39,895 nucleotides of DNA from Betaproteobacteria bacterium (GCA_016790765.1 JAEUMZ010000182.1:1-39895), one strand, 5' to 3'. Positions 1 to 7,946 are shown, numbered from the stretch's first letter. A program made the numbers and translations. Notes: a model not told the origin generated them from the letters alone.

Positions 1-54
1 TTTGCGGCTACAAACGGAGCCACCACTCCGTGGTTGAGCAAGAACCGAATTCAA

Positions 55-141
55 GCCGGGATGGCGGAACTGGTAGACGCACTGGACTCAAAATCCAGCG
101 GTAGCGATATCGTGCCGGTTCGATTCCGGCTCCCGGCACCA
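55..141 (+). tRNA. tRNA-Leu, anticodon CAA
   Basis: Cloverleaf read directly from the sequence. The acceptor strands are gccggga (55-61) and tcccggc (131-137), followed by A138 and an encoded CCA at 139-141. The anticodon stem ctgga/tccag (82-86 and 94-98) closes a 7-base loop whose centre, 89-91, is CAA, reading the UUG leucine codon. A long variable arm lies between the anticodon and T arms, as expected for a class II tRNA, and the T arm carries the ggttcgattcc consensus. The 54 bases before it hold no gene I can support. Confidence 0.97.
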
Positions 142-196
142 TCCAAAAAAATAGGCCCGACTACGGGCCTATTTTTTTTTGGTGCCGGGAGCCGGA
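125..196. repeat. Nested palindrome made from the tRNA 3' end
   Basis: The last 17 bases of the tRNA (125-141, tccggctcccggcacca) recur as an exact reverse complement at 180-196, on the far side of the terminator hairpin. The region is therefore a long two-level palindrome with only a few unpaired bases (142-144 and the central loop). In the transcript, the tRNA T-arm and acceptor 3' strand could pair with this downstream copy unless the terminator releases RNA polymerase first. Confidence 0.85.
145..180 (+). terminator. Rho-independent terminator of tRNA-Leu
   Basis: A 10-bp perfect stem (150-159 with 164-173) with loop acta lies directly after the tRNA and is followed by an uninterrupted T run to 180. 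It has A residues on its left side, so it could also act on transcripts from the minus strand. It is nested inside a wider inverted repeat listed separately. Confidence 0.9.
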
Positions 197-222
197 TAGA
201 GATGCGGCACTCCGGTTCGCCT

Positions 223-330
223 AGCCGGCAGCCAGGGGCTGCCGGCTGGACGTTCGCCGCCCCCCGCGGCGAACGGTCGCAAGCCGCACCGCGGCGCGCG
301 ATGCGCGAATCGCCGCCAGCGATTCGCGCA
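223..330. repeat. Three consecutive perfect hairpins
   Basis: Three separate perfect inverted repeats follow one another. Their arms are 223-233/237-247 (11 bp, 3-base loop), 251-260/266-275 (10 bp, loop ccccc) and 302-312/320-330 (11 bp, 7-base loop). The arm sequences differ, so this is not a simple tandem duplication. They lie in a gene-free stretch (181-489) between the convergent tRNA-Leu and ABC permease genes. They could serve as factor-assisted terminators or RNA-stabilising ends, but no T tract follows any of them. Confidence 0.6.
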
Positions 331-395
331 CATTCCGGCTCCCGCCCTGCGCATCAGTTTCGCGAAACACTTCCAGCCACTGACTAACTCAATCG

Positions 396-463
396 CCAAA
401 CCCAAGCACCGGCGGGCACCCTGGGCCAAAACCGCCCCAAACCCCGCACCAGTCCTTGACTTT
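396..463 (+). repeat. Dispersed 3'-intergenic repeat, copy 1
   Basis: First of five related sequences of about 64-74 bases in this window. It opens with ccaaacccaag, has a central aaccgccccaaa and closes with ccgcaccagtccttgacttt. It lies between the convergent tRNA-Leu and ABC permease genes. Copy 5 (36500-36570) is the closest relative. Confidence 0.65.
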
Positions 464-489
464 CGTGCCCGAATCGCACGCAAACAGAC

Positions 490-1656
490 TTACGCCGCCC
501 GCAACGCATCCACGATCTTCAACCGCGACGCCTTGAACGCCGGCAGGAATCCGCCGACGAACCCCATGAACAACGCGAACGCCAGTGTCTTGAGGACGAT
601 GCCCGGCGTGAGCGTGAACCCAAACGCCAGCTGCGAGAACGACTGGAAGTTCAGCGTCGAGATCGTGAATACCTGCAGGAACGAGGCGAGGAACAGGCCC
701 GCGAGGCCGCCGATCAATGCCAGCATCAGGGACTCGAGCAGGAACGCGGCCAGGATCGACGGCCGCCGGAACCCCAGTGCGCGCAGCGTGCCGATTTCCC
801 CGGTGCGCGTGGCGACCGCCGAGTACATCGTGATCGCCGCGCCGATCATCGCGCCGGCCGAGAAAATCACCGAGAGCACGGTACCCAGGATGGAAATGAA
901 CGTCGACAGCGCCCGCGACTGGTCTTCATAGAACAGGCGCTCGCGCTTGCTGTCCAGTTGCAGGCGGATGTCGGCGGCGACGTTGCGGTTGAGGGGGGTG
1001 AACGCCTCTTCGCGGGTGAGCCGCACCAGCATCGAGGAAAAATTCAGACGCCGGAACGACTGCATCAACAATTCCGCGTCGCCCCACACCTCGGAATCGA
1101 ACGCGCTCTTGCCGGCATCGAAATGCCCCACCACGGTCCATTCGCGGCCGGCGAACTTGAGCTGCTGGCCGATCTCGACGCCCTCGAATTCGCGGTGCAC
1201 GTTGAAGCCGGCGATGATCTCCGACGATCCCGGCCGGAACATGCGGCCGGCCGTGATGCGCACCTGCGGGCGCAGCACCAAGCCATTGGCCGAGACCCCG
1301 CGCGCGACGATGTTCGAAGGCCGGTCCTGGCCGCGCTTGACCAACCCGATCAGCACCACGGACTCCTTGGATGCCAGGGGCCGGCCGTCGCGGTCGCGCG
1401 CCACTTCCGGCTGGCTTTCCACCAGCGCCGCCTGGTCGCGCGAGATGCCGCTCTGGATCTCGGTCTCCGCTCCCTTGCGGATGAACAGCGCGTTGTCGAG
1501 CGTGCCGGTGCCCACCATGGTCTTGTTGAGCCCGGCATCGAGCATCAGCACCGCGGCGAACACGAACGCCACCAGCGCCATGCCGGCCGCCGTCAGCACC
1601 GTGGTGAGCTTGCGCGTCCAGAGGTTGCGGAAGATGTAGGAAATCGGGATTTTCAT
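490..1656 (-). CDS. ABC transporter permease, FtsX/MacB type
   Basis: 388-residue inner-membrane permease of the FtsX/MacB/LolC class. It has an N-terminal transmembrane helix (about 15-40), a large periplasmic domain (about 45-260) and three C-terminal helices (about 265-385), with the usual motif near residue 295 (TGEIGTLRALGF). The family does not transport in the classical way: ATP hydrolysis drives movement of the periplasmic domain to extract lipoproteins, export peptides or macrolides, or expel substrates with an adaptor. It is the last gene of the minus-strand operon adaptor - ATPase - permease - permease. A gap of 117 bases with a strong hairpin separates it from the previous permease. 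Two different permeases suggest a heterodimer. The substrate is not evident. Confidence 0.9.
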   Translation of the reverse strand: MKIPISYIFRNLWTRKLTTVLTAAGMALVAFVFAAVLMLDAGLNKTMVGTGTLDNALFIRKGAETEIQSGISRDQAALVESQPEVARDRDGRPLASKESVVLIGLVKRGQDRPSNIVARGVSANGLVLRPQVRITAGRMFRPGSSEIIAGFNVHREFEGVEIGQQLKFAGREWTVVGHFDAGKSAFDSEVWGDAELLMQSFRRLNFSSMLVRLTREEAFTPLNRNVAADIRLQLDSKRERLFYEDQSRALSTFISILGTVLSVIFSAGAMIGAAITMYSAVATRTGEIGTLRALGFRRPSILAAFLLESLMLALIGGLAGLFLASFLQVFTISTLNFQSFSQLAFGFTLTPGIVLKTLAFALFMGFVGGFLPAFKASRLKIVDALRAA

Positions 1657-1743
1657 TTGCTGGCTTGCATGCTCGCGCCTGGAAACTGTGACTCAATCCA
1701 TGCCACCCACGGCGCGCCCTGCATGGCGCGCCGGTTCGCCAGG

Positions 1744-1762
1744 CGCGGAGCAGTGCTCCGCG
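1744..1762. repeat. Intercistronic hairpin between the two permease genes
   Basis: Perfect 9-bp arms (cgcggagca and tgctccgcg) around a single base, so effectively 8 bp with a 3-base loop. It lies in the 117-base gap between two genes of one operon. A further pair of ggcgcgcc boxes lies at about 1711-1732. It may stabilise or attenuate the downstream part of the message; no T run follows on either strand. Confidence 0.5.
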
Positions 1763-1773
1763 AAACCCCTGCC

Positions 1774-2934
1774 TCACCCAACATGGCGAAGTCCCTCCAC
1801 GATTCGAATGCGTGCCGAGCGCCAGCCCGGCACCAGCGCTGCCACCAATCCCACCACGATCGCACAGGCCCATTGCATCCACACGGTCATCCCGTTGACC
1901 TTGAAGGCGGCAAAGATGGCACCTGCCGGCGAATCGGCGAATCCGGCCGCGACCGGAAACGTCAGCAGGATGCCGAGCCCGGCACCGATCAGCGACAGCA
2001 TCATCGCCTCGCCGAACACCAGGCCCGCGACGAAGCGCGGTGAAAAGCCCAGCGCCTTCAGCGTCGCGTACTCGACGATGCGCTCGCGCGCGGTCATTGC
2101 CATGGTGTTGGCCACCACGGCCATGATGATGAAGATCACCACGAACGACACCACGCGGATCGCCAGCACGATGGTCTCCATCTGCGCCACGAAGCCGAGC
2201 TGGAACGCCTTCTCGGTTTCGGTGAGGGTCTCGGCCAGCGAGTTCTTGAACTCCGCGTCGATGGCGCGCGCCACTTCGGCGGTGCGCGTCGGGTCCGACA
2301 CCTCGATGTTGAACACGCCGATCTGGTCGGCGCGGCGCGGGAAGCGCTTCTTCAACCACTCGTTGATGTAGTCCCAGTGGAAATAAAACTGGCGCGTCAG
2401 GGCCACCTCATCCCGGCCGTCGTAGATGGCGCGGATGGTGAACTGCCATTCGCCGGGGAAGATCGTCCCGCGGATCGGCACCGTGTCGCCCACCTTCCAG
2501 CCAAACTGGTCGGCCAGCTTGCGGCCCACCACGGCGCCCTGGCGGTCGCGCTTGAAGGCCAGCAGTTCCTCCGGCTTGAACAGGAACTCCGGGAACATCT
2601 CGAAGTAGTTCTCGTGGTCGACCGCGAACTGCGGAAAGAAATTCTTCGGCTCCTTGTAGATGCCGCCGAACCACTGCGAGTGCGACACCGACTTCACCGC
2701 CGGGATGGCCTTGATGCGCTCGCGGTAGTAGGCCGGCATCGGGAACACCAGCGAAATCGCGTTGCGCGTGATCATGCGCGCGTTCGACGAGGCGTTGGCC
2801 CCCGCGAACCACGCATCGACCACGGTCTGCAGCAGGCCGAACGCCATCACCGCGATGACCAGTCCCGCGAGCGTCAAGCCCGTGCGCAGCTTGGCGCGGA
2901 ACACGTTCTTGAGGATGAGCTTGAGGTAGAACAT
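1774..2934 (-). CDS. ABC transporter permease, FtsX/MacB type
   Basis: 386-residue permease with the same layout as its downstream neighbour: one N-terminal helix (about 15-38), a long periplasmic domain and three C-terminal helices (about 260-380). The motif ERIVEYATLKALGFSPRF corresponds to the conserved cytoplasmic loop that couples to the ATPase. I start it at ATG 2934 (MFYLKLILKNVFRAKLR), because upstream codons in the same frame only translate a simple repeat into Pro/His/Ser-rich sequence and the family begins at this motif. No convincing ribosome-binding site precedes this ATG, because the upstream bases are the tandem repeat at 2941-2992. It is probably translated with the ATPase message and pairs with the 490-1656 permease. 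Confidence 0.88.
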   Translation of the reverse strand: MFYLKLILKNVFRAKLRTGLTLAGLVIAVMAFGLLQTVVDAWFAGANASSNARMITRNAISLVFPMPAYYRERIKAIPAVKSVSHSQWFGGIYKEPKNFFPQFAVDHENYFEMFPEFLFKPEELLAFKRDRQGAVVGRKLADQFGWKVGDTVPIRGTIFPGEWQFTIRAIYDGRDEVALTRQFYFHWDYINEWLKKRFPRRADQIGVFNIEVSDPTRTAEVARAIDAEFKNSLAETLTETEKAFQLGFVAQMETIVLAIRVVSFVVIFIIMAVVANTMAMTARERIVEYATLKALGFSPRFVAGLVFGEAMMLSLIGAGLGILLTFPVAAGFADSPAGAIFAAFKVNGMTVWMQWACAIVVGLVAALVPGWRSARIRIVEGLRHVG

Positions 2935-2940
2935 GGGTCG

Positions 2941-2992
2941 GTGAGGGGTGGGGGGTGAGGGGTGAGGGGTGAGGGGTGAGGGGTGAGGGGAA
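2941..2992. repeat. Tandem 7-mer repeat (ggggtga)
   Basis: About six near-perfect units of ggggtga (minus strand tcacccc) fill the gap between the ATPase and permease genes and end 6 bases from the permease start codon. The unit sits where the permease ribosome-binding site should be. Loss or gain of a 7-base unit would change the spacing before the start codon but not any reading frame, because the repeat is outside the chosen coding region. Confidence 0.8.
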
Positions 2993-3028
2993 GTTCCTCC
3001 TCTCTCCTCACTCCTCACCCCTCCCGCC

Positions 3029-3712
3029 TTACCCCTCTCCTCCACTCAACTCCCCCTTCTCCAAATGCACCATGCGCCGCGCGGCTTCCGCGGCGTGGGC
3101 GTCGTGGGTGACCATGATGATGGTCTTGCCGAGGTCGGCATTCAGGCGCTTGAGCATGTCCAGCACGTCGGCGGCCGAATGCCGGTCCAGGTCGCCGGTC
3201 GGCTCGTCGCAGACCAGGATGGTCGGGTCGGTGACGATGGCGCGCGCGATGGCCACGCGCTGTTGCTGGCCGCCGGAGAGTTCATTGGGGTAGTGATCCA
3301 TGCGGTCCGCCAGTCCGACCATGCCGAGCGTGAGCGCCACCCGGGCGCGCCGCTCGGCGCGCGACAGGTTCGTCAACTGCAGCGGCAGTTCCACGTTCTC
3401 GAAAGCGGACAGCACCGGCATCAGGTTGTAGAACTGGAAGATGAAGCCGATGTGCGAGGCGCGCCAGTCGGCCAGCTCCCCCTCGCCCAGTTCCGTGATG
3501 TCCACGCCATCCACGCGCAGCACGCCGCGGTCCGGCTTGTCGATGCCGGCGATGAGGTTGAGCAGCGTGGACTTGCCGGAGCCTGAGGGCCCCATCAGCG
3601 AGATGAAATCGCCGCGCGCGATGTCGAGCGTGATGTCGTGCAGCACCGGCACCACCTGCTCGCCACGCTTGTAGCTTTTGGCCAGATGCTTGATTTCGAC
3701 CAGCGCAGTCAC
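3029..3712 (-). CDS. ABC transporter ATP-binding protein, LolD/MacB type
   Basis: About 227 residues with every ABC ATPase signature: Walker A GPSGSGKST, signature LSGGQQQRVAIARA, Walker B ILVCDEPTGDLD and the H-loop VTHD. The closest family is the LolD/MacB/FtsE group (3.A.1.122/125), which drives FtsX-type permeases. I prefer the GTG at 3712 (MTALVEIKHLAKSY), because family members begin here and a GGAG lies 5 bases upstream. An ATG at 3757 would add 15 unconserved residues. It follows the adaptor gene and precedes the two permeases, so it powers the same export complex from the cytoplasmic side. Confidence 0.92.
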   Translation of the reverse strand: MTALVEIKHLAKSYKRGEQVVPVLHDITLDIARGDFISLMGPSGSGKSTLLNLIAGIDKPDRGVLRVDGVDITELGEGELADWRASHIGFIFQFYNLMPVLSAFENVELPLQLTNLSRAERRARVALTLGMVGLADRMDHYPNELSGGQQQRVAIARAIVTDPTILVCDEPTGDLDRHSAADVLDMLKRLNADLGKTIIMVTHDAHAAEAARRMVHLEKGELSGGEG

Positions 3713-3799
3713 CGGGGCTCCAGGGAAACGAAAGGGCTTGGGTTTCGCACGGCGCACCCGCGTTCATCTGCGTTCATCCGCGGTTCCAAGCCCTTCACC

Positions 3800-5035
3800 T
3801 TATTTCTTCAGCAGAGCGACCTTGCTCCCGTCCACGAGTTTCTCGGACGGCTTGAGGATGACCTTGTCGCCTGACTTCACGCCGCTGACTTTCATCAAGT
3901 CCCCCACCTTGCCGCCCACGGTCACCGGCACCTGCCGGGCCTTGTCGCCGTCCTTGTCGGATTGCAACAGGAACACCACATCCCTGCCCTCGCGCTTGGC
4001 CAGCGTCTCGGCCTGCACGGCGGTCACGCTGCTGCGTTCCCCGGGTTGCAGTTCGCGCGACAGGAACGCCACCTTGGCCGACATGTCGGGCAGCACGCGC
4101 TTGTCGCGCTCGACGAACTCCACCTTGACCAGCACGGTGGCCTTGGAGCGGTCCACCGTCGGCACGATGCGGCTCACCTTGCCCAGCAGGCGCAACTCCG
4201 GAAACGCGTCGAGCTGGATTTCCACCGGCTGCGCCACGGCAATCTTCGACAGCGACACCTCGGAGACATCCGCCTCCACTTCCAGGGTGGCCATGTCGGC
4301 CATGTTGACCACCGCGCCCTTGGAGTCGGCCGCCGAGGAGAACGGCGTGATGATGTCGCCGACGTTGGCATTCTTGGTCAGCACCACGCCGTCGAACGGG
4401 GCGCGGATCAGGGTCTGCTCGACGCTCACGTCCGAGGCGCGCAGGTTGGCCTCCGCCACGCCGATGGCGCCCTTGAGCGAAGCCACGGCGGCGCGCGCCT
4501 TGTCGGCGCGCGCACGCGCCGTGTCGAGCGCGGCGCCGGAGATGAAATTCTTGTGGTGCAGGTCCTCGCTGCGCTTGAGGTTGGCATCCGCGTCGCGCAG
4601 TTCCGCCGCGCCCTGCTCGAGGTTGGCCTGCGCGGCGCGCAGGGCGGCCTGCGCCTGGTCGTTGGCGGCGGCCACGTCGCGATTCTCGATGCGCGCCAGC
4701 ACCTGGCCGGCCTTCACCACCGAGCCCTCCTGGACGCCGAGGTATTCCAGCCGGCCGCTGGCCTTGGTCGAAACCGCTGCCTTCCTTTGTGCGGTGACGC
4801 GGCCGGTGGCGTTCAACACCGTGATCGACTGCGAGGGAAACGCCGCAGCCACCAGCGTGGTTTCCACGGTGGTCGCGCCGCCGCCTCCGCGCAGCGCCGC
4901 ATAGATGCCTGCGGCCGCGATGACCACCACGGCGCCGATCACCCATCGCCGGCGTCCACGCCCCTTGCCCTTGAAGGCCTTCTGGTCGCGGGCGATCGTC
5001 AATTGCGCAAGATCAGGGGAATTCACGGGCTGCAC
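3800..5035 (-). CDS. Periplasmic adaptor (HlyD/MacA-like membrane fusion protein)
   Basis: 411 residues: a short cytoplasmic N-terminus, one transmembrane helix (about 31-49), a lipoyl/barrel-sandwich half-motif (about 85-120, with GSVVKAGQVLARIENRDV), a helical hairpin (about 125-200), the second lipoyl half (about 205-240, LIRAPFDGVVL) and beta-barrel domains. Adaptors of this class bridge an inner-membrane pump to an outer-membrane channel. It is the first gene of the operon with the ATPase and two permeases, matching a MacA-MacB arrangement in which MacB is split into separate proteins. The start is a GTG; a second in-frame GTG lies three codons later. No TolC-like gene is present here, so an outer-membrane channel would have to come from elsewhere. 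Confidence 0.9.
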   Translation of the reverse strand: MQPVNSPDLAQLTIARDQKAFKGKGRGRRRWVIGAVVVIAAAGIYAALRGGGGATTVETTLVAAAFPSQSITVLNATGRVTAQRKAAVSTKASGRLEYLGVQEGSVVKAGQVLARIENRDVAAANDQAQAALRAAQANLEQGAAELRDADANLKRSEDLHHKNFISGAALDTARARADKARAAVASLKGAIGVAEANLRASDVSVEQTLIRAPFDGVVLTKNANVGDIITPFSSAADSKGAVVNMADMATLEVEADVSEVSLSKIAVAQPVEIQLDAFPELRLLGKVSRIVPTVDRSKATVLVKVEFVERDKRVLPDMSAKVAFLSRELQPGERSSVTAVQAETLAKREGRDVVFLLQSDKDGDKARQVPVTVGGKVGDLMKVSGVKSGDKVILKPSEKLVDGSKVALLKK

Positions 5036-5060
5036 GGTCCATGGACGGGAAGGAGCAGCG

Positions 5061-5066
5061 ATTATA
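5061..5066 (-). promoter_or_regulatory. Probable -10 box of the ABC export operon
   Basis: A perfect TATAAT on the minus strand lies 26 bases upstream of the adaptor start codon, implying a leader of about 20 bases. The -35 region at the expected spacing (around gggacc) is poor, so an activator may be needed. This is inferred from sequence only. Confidence 0.45.
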
Positions 5067-5193
5067 GGTGGCCCTGTTGGGCGGTCCCCCGCGGTAAGAC
5101 GAACCGCGCGCCTGGCGGCGCCAACCGTGTGCGATGCGCGTCACCGGCGAACGCGCGGCATCCGCCGATCGCCGTCGTGGCGGCCTTGGGCAG

Positions 5194-6102
5194 CTACTTC
5201 TTTTCCCAGTACGGCTTTTCGCCGTACACCGCCTTGAGGTGCTCGATAAACAGGCGCACTTTGGCCGGCTGGTGCTTGCGGCCGGCAAACACGGCGTAGA
5301 TGTCGTTGCCGGGCGCCGAGTACTTGGACAGCACCTCGACCAGGCGGCCCTTCTCGATCTCCTCGGCCACTTCCCAGCTCGAACGCCACGCCAAGCCCTG
5401 CCCGGCCAGCGCCCAGCGCGTCAGCACCTCGCCGTCATTGCAGTGGATCTGGCCCGACACCTTGATCACGACATTGCGGTTGCCGTCGCGGAACGACCAC
5501 GCGTCCGACAGGCCCTCCTCGGTGGAGGTCACGATGCAGCGGTGCTTGTGCAGGTCGGAGAGCGCCGCGGGCTTGCCGTTGCGCTTGAAGTAATCCGGCG
5601 AACCCACCACCACGCGGTGGTTGCGCGCGAGCTTGGTGGCCACCAGGTCGACATTCTTCATGTCGGCGATGCGGATCGCCAGGTCCACGTGTTCGTTCTT
5701 GAGATCCACGATGCGCTCGGACAGGTTGAGCGTCACATCGAGGTTCGGATTGGCGGCGACGAAGGAAGGGATGTGCGGCGCCACGTGGCGGCGGCCGAAG
5801 GCGGTCGGCGCGGTGACGATCAGCCGGCCGCTGGCGTTGCGCGCGCCGAGCGTGAGCGAATTTTCCGCCGCCTTCAAGTCGCTGAGCACGCGCCGCACGT
5901 CCTCCTCGAACGCCGCGCCCTCGGGCGTCAAGGTGATCTTGCGCGTCGAGCGCTTGAACAGCTTCACGCCCAGTTGTTCCTCCAACTGGTCGATGCGGCG
6001 GCCGACCATGGCCGGGGTCACGCCTTCCTCGCGTGCAACCGCCGACAGGCTTTCCGCCTTGGCCACTTCGACAAACGTGACCAGTGCTTTCATGCGATCC
6101 AT
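5194..6102 (-). CDS. LysR-family transcriptional regulator
   Basis: 302 residues, the usual LysR length. The N-terminal winged helix-turn-helix (about 1-62, with LSAVAREEGVTPAMVGRRIDQLEEQLGVKLF) is followed by a linker helix and a two-lobed ligand-binding domain (about 90-295). It is transcribed divergently from malate synthase, and the 235-base space between the two holds a perfect palindrome shared by both promoters. The natural inference is that it controls aceB and itself, perhaps sensing a C2 or C4 acid, although the ligand cannot be read from sequence. Similarity is to the CrgA/DsdC-type group that also regulates oxidoreductase genes. It ends 158 bases from the adaptor gene of the next minus-strand operon. 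Confidence 0.92.
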   Translation of the reverse strand: MDRMKALVTFVEVAKAESLSAVAREEGVTPAMVGRRIDQLEEQLGVKLFKRSTRKITLTPEGAAFEEDVRRVLSDLKAAENSLTLGARNASGRLIVTAPTAFGRRHVAPHIPSFVAANPNLDVTLNLSERIVDLKNEHVDLAIRIADMKNVDLVATKLARNHRVVVGSPDYFKRNGKPAALSDLHKHRCIVTSTEEGLSDAWSFRDGNRNVVIKVSGQIHCNDGEVLTRWALAGQGLAWRSSWEVAEEIEKGRLVEVLSKYSAPGNDIYAVFAGRKHQPAKVRLFIEHLKAVYGEKPYWEKK

Positions 6103-6197
6103 CTTCCCCTCCGTGGGACTTGGGTTGTTTGCAGGGGGTTGCCACCCTGCCTTGCGTGGACGGCGATTCGAACCGAATGCCGCGAACGGGCAAGCGC

Positions 6198-6257
6198 ATT
6201 GTATTAAATGCTTTTGTTTTTGTGAAGATTCACAGCATTTGGGTAAGGGAATACACT
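6198..6257. promoter_or_regulatory. Divergent LysR/aceB promoter with a shared palindrome
   Basis: The perfect palindrome TGTGAAGATTCACA (6221-6234) supplies a TTCACA -35 box to each strand. On the plus strand, TTCACA (6229-6234) is followed after 17 bases by TACACT (6252-6257), facing aceB. On the minus strand, TTCACA (6226-6221) is followed after 17 bases by TACAAT (6203-6198), facing the LysR gene. Outer aaatgc (6206-6211) and gcattt (6235-6240) add further dyad symmetry. A protein bound to the palindrome would cover both -35 boxes. The half-sites look like those of CRP (TGTGA/TCACA), but the spacing is 4 rather than 6. Confidence 0.72.
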
Positions 6258-6337
6258 AGACCCATCGGCGCTTGGAATTGAGCGCATCCTTGGACCTTGT
6301 GGTTCACGACCCCGGCCCTGCGCCCTGGAGAAACCCC

Positions 6338-7939
6338 ATGTCGACGACCCCATCCTGGCCTGCTGGATTGACGATTTCCGCGCCCGTTCCGCCTGCCTTT
6401 GCGGACATCCTCACGCCGGGCGCACTGGATTTCGTGGTGAAACTCGCGCGCCGCTTCGAGCCGGCCCGGCAGACCCGGCTGGCCGCGCGCGCCGCCCGCC
6501 AGGCCGAGTTCGATGCCGGCAAGCTCCCCGACTTCCTGCCCGAAACCAAGGCCATTCGCGAAAGCAACTGGCAGGTGAAAGGCGTCCCCGCCGATTTCCA
6601 GGACCGCCGCGTGGAAATCACCGGCCCCACCGACCGCAAGATGGTCATCAATGCGCTCAACTCCGGTGCCTCCACCTTCCTGGCCGACTTCGAGGATGCC
6701 AACTGCCCCACCTGGGACAACATGCTCGAGGGCCAGATCAACCTGCGCGATGCCAACTTGCGCACCATCACCTTCGAGCAGAACGGCAAGCAATACCGGT
6801 TGAATGACAAGGTCGCCGTGCTGATCCCGCGCCCGCGCGGCTGGCACCTGGACGAAAAGCACGTCATGCTCGACGGCAAGCCGGTGTCCGGGGCGATTTT
6901 CGATTTCGCGCTGTATTTCTTCCACAACGTGAAGACGCTGCTCGGGCGCGGCAGCGGCGTGTACCTGTACCTGCCCAAGATGGAATCGCACCTCGAGGCG
7001 CGGCTGTGGAACGACATCTTCGTGGCGGCGCAGGACGAACTCGGCGTGCCCCAGGGCAGCATCAAGGCCACGGTGCTGATCGAGACCATCACCGCCGCCT
7101 TCGAGATGGACGAGATCCTCTATGAGTTGCGCGAGCACTGCGCGGGCTTGAACATCGGCCGCTGGGACTACATCTTTTCCGCCATCAAGAAATTCCGCCT
7201 CAACAAGGACTTCTGCCTGGCCGACCGCGCGCAGGTAAACATGCTGGCGCCATTCCTGCGCGCCTACGCGCTCACGCTGGTCAAGACCTGCCACCGGCGG
7301 CACGCCTTCGCCATGGGCGGCATGGCCGCGCAGATCCCGATCAAGAACGATGAAGCCGCCAACGCGGCAGCCATGGAAAAGGTGCGCGCCGACAAGCTGC
7401 GCGAGGTCACCGACGGCTGCGACGGCACCTGGGTGGCGCACCCCGGGCTGGTGGGCATCGCCAAGGCGGTGTTCGACGAGCACATGAAGACGCCCAACCA
7501 GATCCACCGCCAGCGCGACGACGTGAACTTCACCGCCAAGGACCTGCTCAACTTCCTGCCCGAGGCGCCGATCACCGAGGCGGGCCTGCGGAACAACATC
7601 CAGGTCGGCATCCAGTACATCGGCTCGTGGCTGGCGGGCAACGGCTGCGTGCCGATTTTCAATCTAATGGAAGACGCGGCCACGGCCGAGATTTCCAGGA
7701 GCCAGGTGTGGCAGTGGATGCGCTCGCCCAAGGGCGTGCTCGACGACGGTCGCAAGGTCACCAAGGACCTGGTCAAGCCGCTGATCGCCGATGAACTCAC
7801 CAAGACCCCGGCCATCGTCGGCCAGGCGGCGTACGATGTGGGAAAGTACGCCGAGGGAGCACGCCTGTTCGAGCAGCTCGTCCTGGATGACCACTACGAA
7901 GAATTCCTCACCCTGCCCGCGTACCGGGCGATTGCCTGA
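6338..7939 (+). CDS. aceB: Malate synthase A
   Basis: 533 residues, typical for the A isoform. It condenses glyoxylate with acetyl-CoA to give malate, the second step of the glyoxylate shunt, in the cytoplasm. The family signature is complete (REHCAGLNIGRWDYIF, about residue 265), and the conserved blocks ADFEDANCPTWDNMLEGQ, YLYLPKMESHLEARLW and VLIETITAAFEMDEI are present. ATG 6338 is chosen over an upstream in-frame ATG at 6272 because GGAG lies 7 bases before it and the family begins with a short variable N-terminus. No isocitrate lyase is in the window, so the shunt must be completed elsewhere. Expression probably depends on the divergent LysR gene. Confidence 0.97.
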   Translation: MSTTPSWPAGLTISAPVPPAFADILTPGALDFVVKLARRFEPARQTRLAARAARQAEFDAGKLPDFLPETKAIRESNWQVKGVPADFQDRRVEITGPTDRKMVINALNSGASTFLADFEDANCPTWDNMLEGQINLRDANLRTITFEQNGKQYRLNDKVAVLIPRPRGWHLDEKHVMLDGKPVSGAIFDFALYFFHNVKTLLGRGSGVYLYLPKMESHLEARLWNDIFVAAQDELGVPQGSIKATVLIETITAAFEMDEILYELREHCAGLNIGRWDYIFSAIKKFRLNKDFCLADRAQVNMLAPFLRAYALTLVKTCHRRHAFAMGGMAAQIPIKNDEAANAAAMEKVRADKLREVTDGCDGTWVAHPGLVGIAKAVFDEHMKTPNQIHRQRDDVNFTAKDLLNFLPEAPITEAGLRNNIQVGIQYIGSWLAGNGCVPIFNLMEDAATAEISRSQVWQWMRSPKGVLDDGRKVTKDLVKPLIADELTKTPAIVGQAAYDVGKYAEGARLFEQLVLDDHYEEFLTLPAYRAIA

Positions 7940-7946
7940 GCGTGGC

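Noticed and set aside
1..54. End of an upstream gene or a second tRNA
   Set aside because: Too short, with no CCA end, stop codon in a coding context or cloverleaf that I could support.
34..387. 117-codon frame over the tRNA
   Set aside because: It runs through tRNA-Leu, its terminator and the hairpins, so it cannot be a gene.
2935..3045. N-terminal extension of the permease to ATG 3045
   Set aside because: The extra 37 residues are the translated tandem repeat (SPHPSPLTPHPS-like) and overlap the end of the ATPase gene.
6221..6234. CRP (cAMP receptor) site
   Set aside because: Half-sites fit TGTGA/TCACA, but the spacing is 4 instead of 6, and a LysR gene sits next to it. A LysR or other dimer is more likely.
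6230..7507. 425-codon minus-strand frame over malate synthase
   Set aside because: Malate synthase carries its complete signature on the other strand, and this frame has no recognisable domain.
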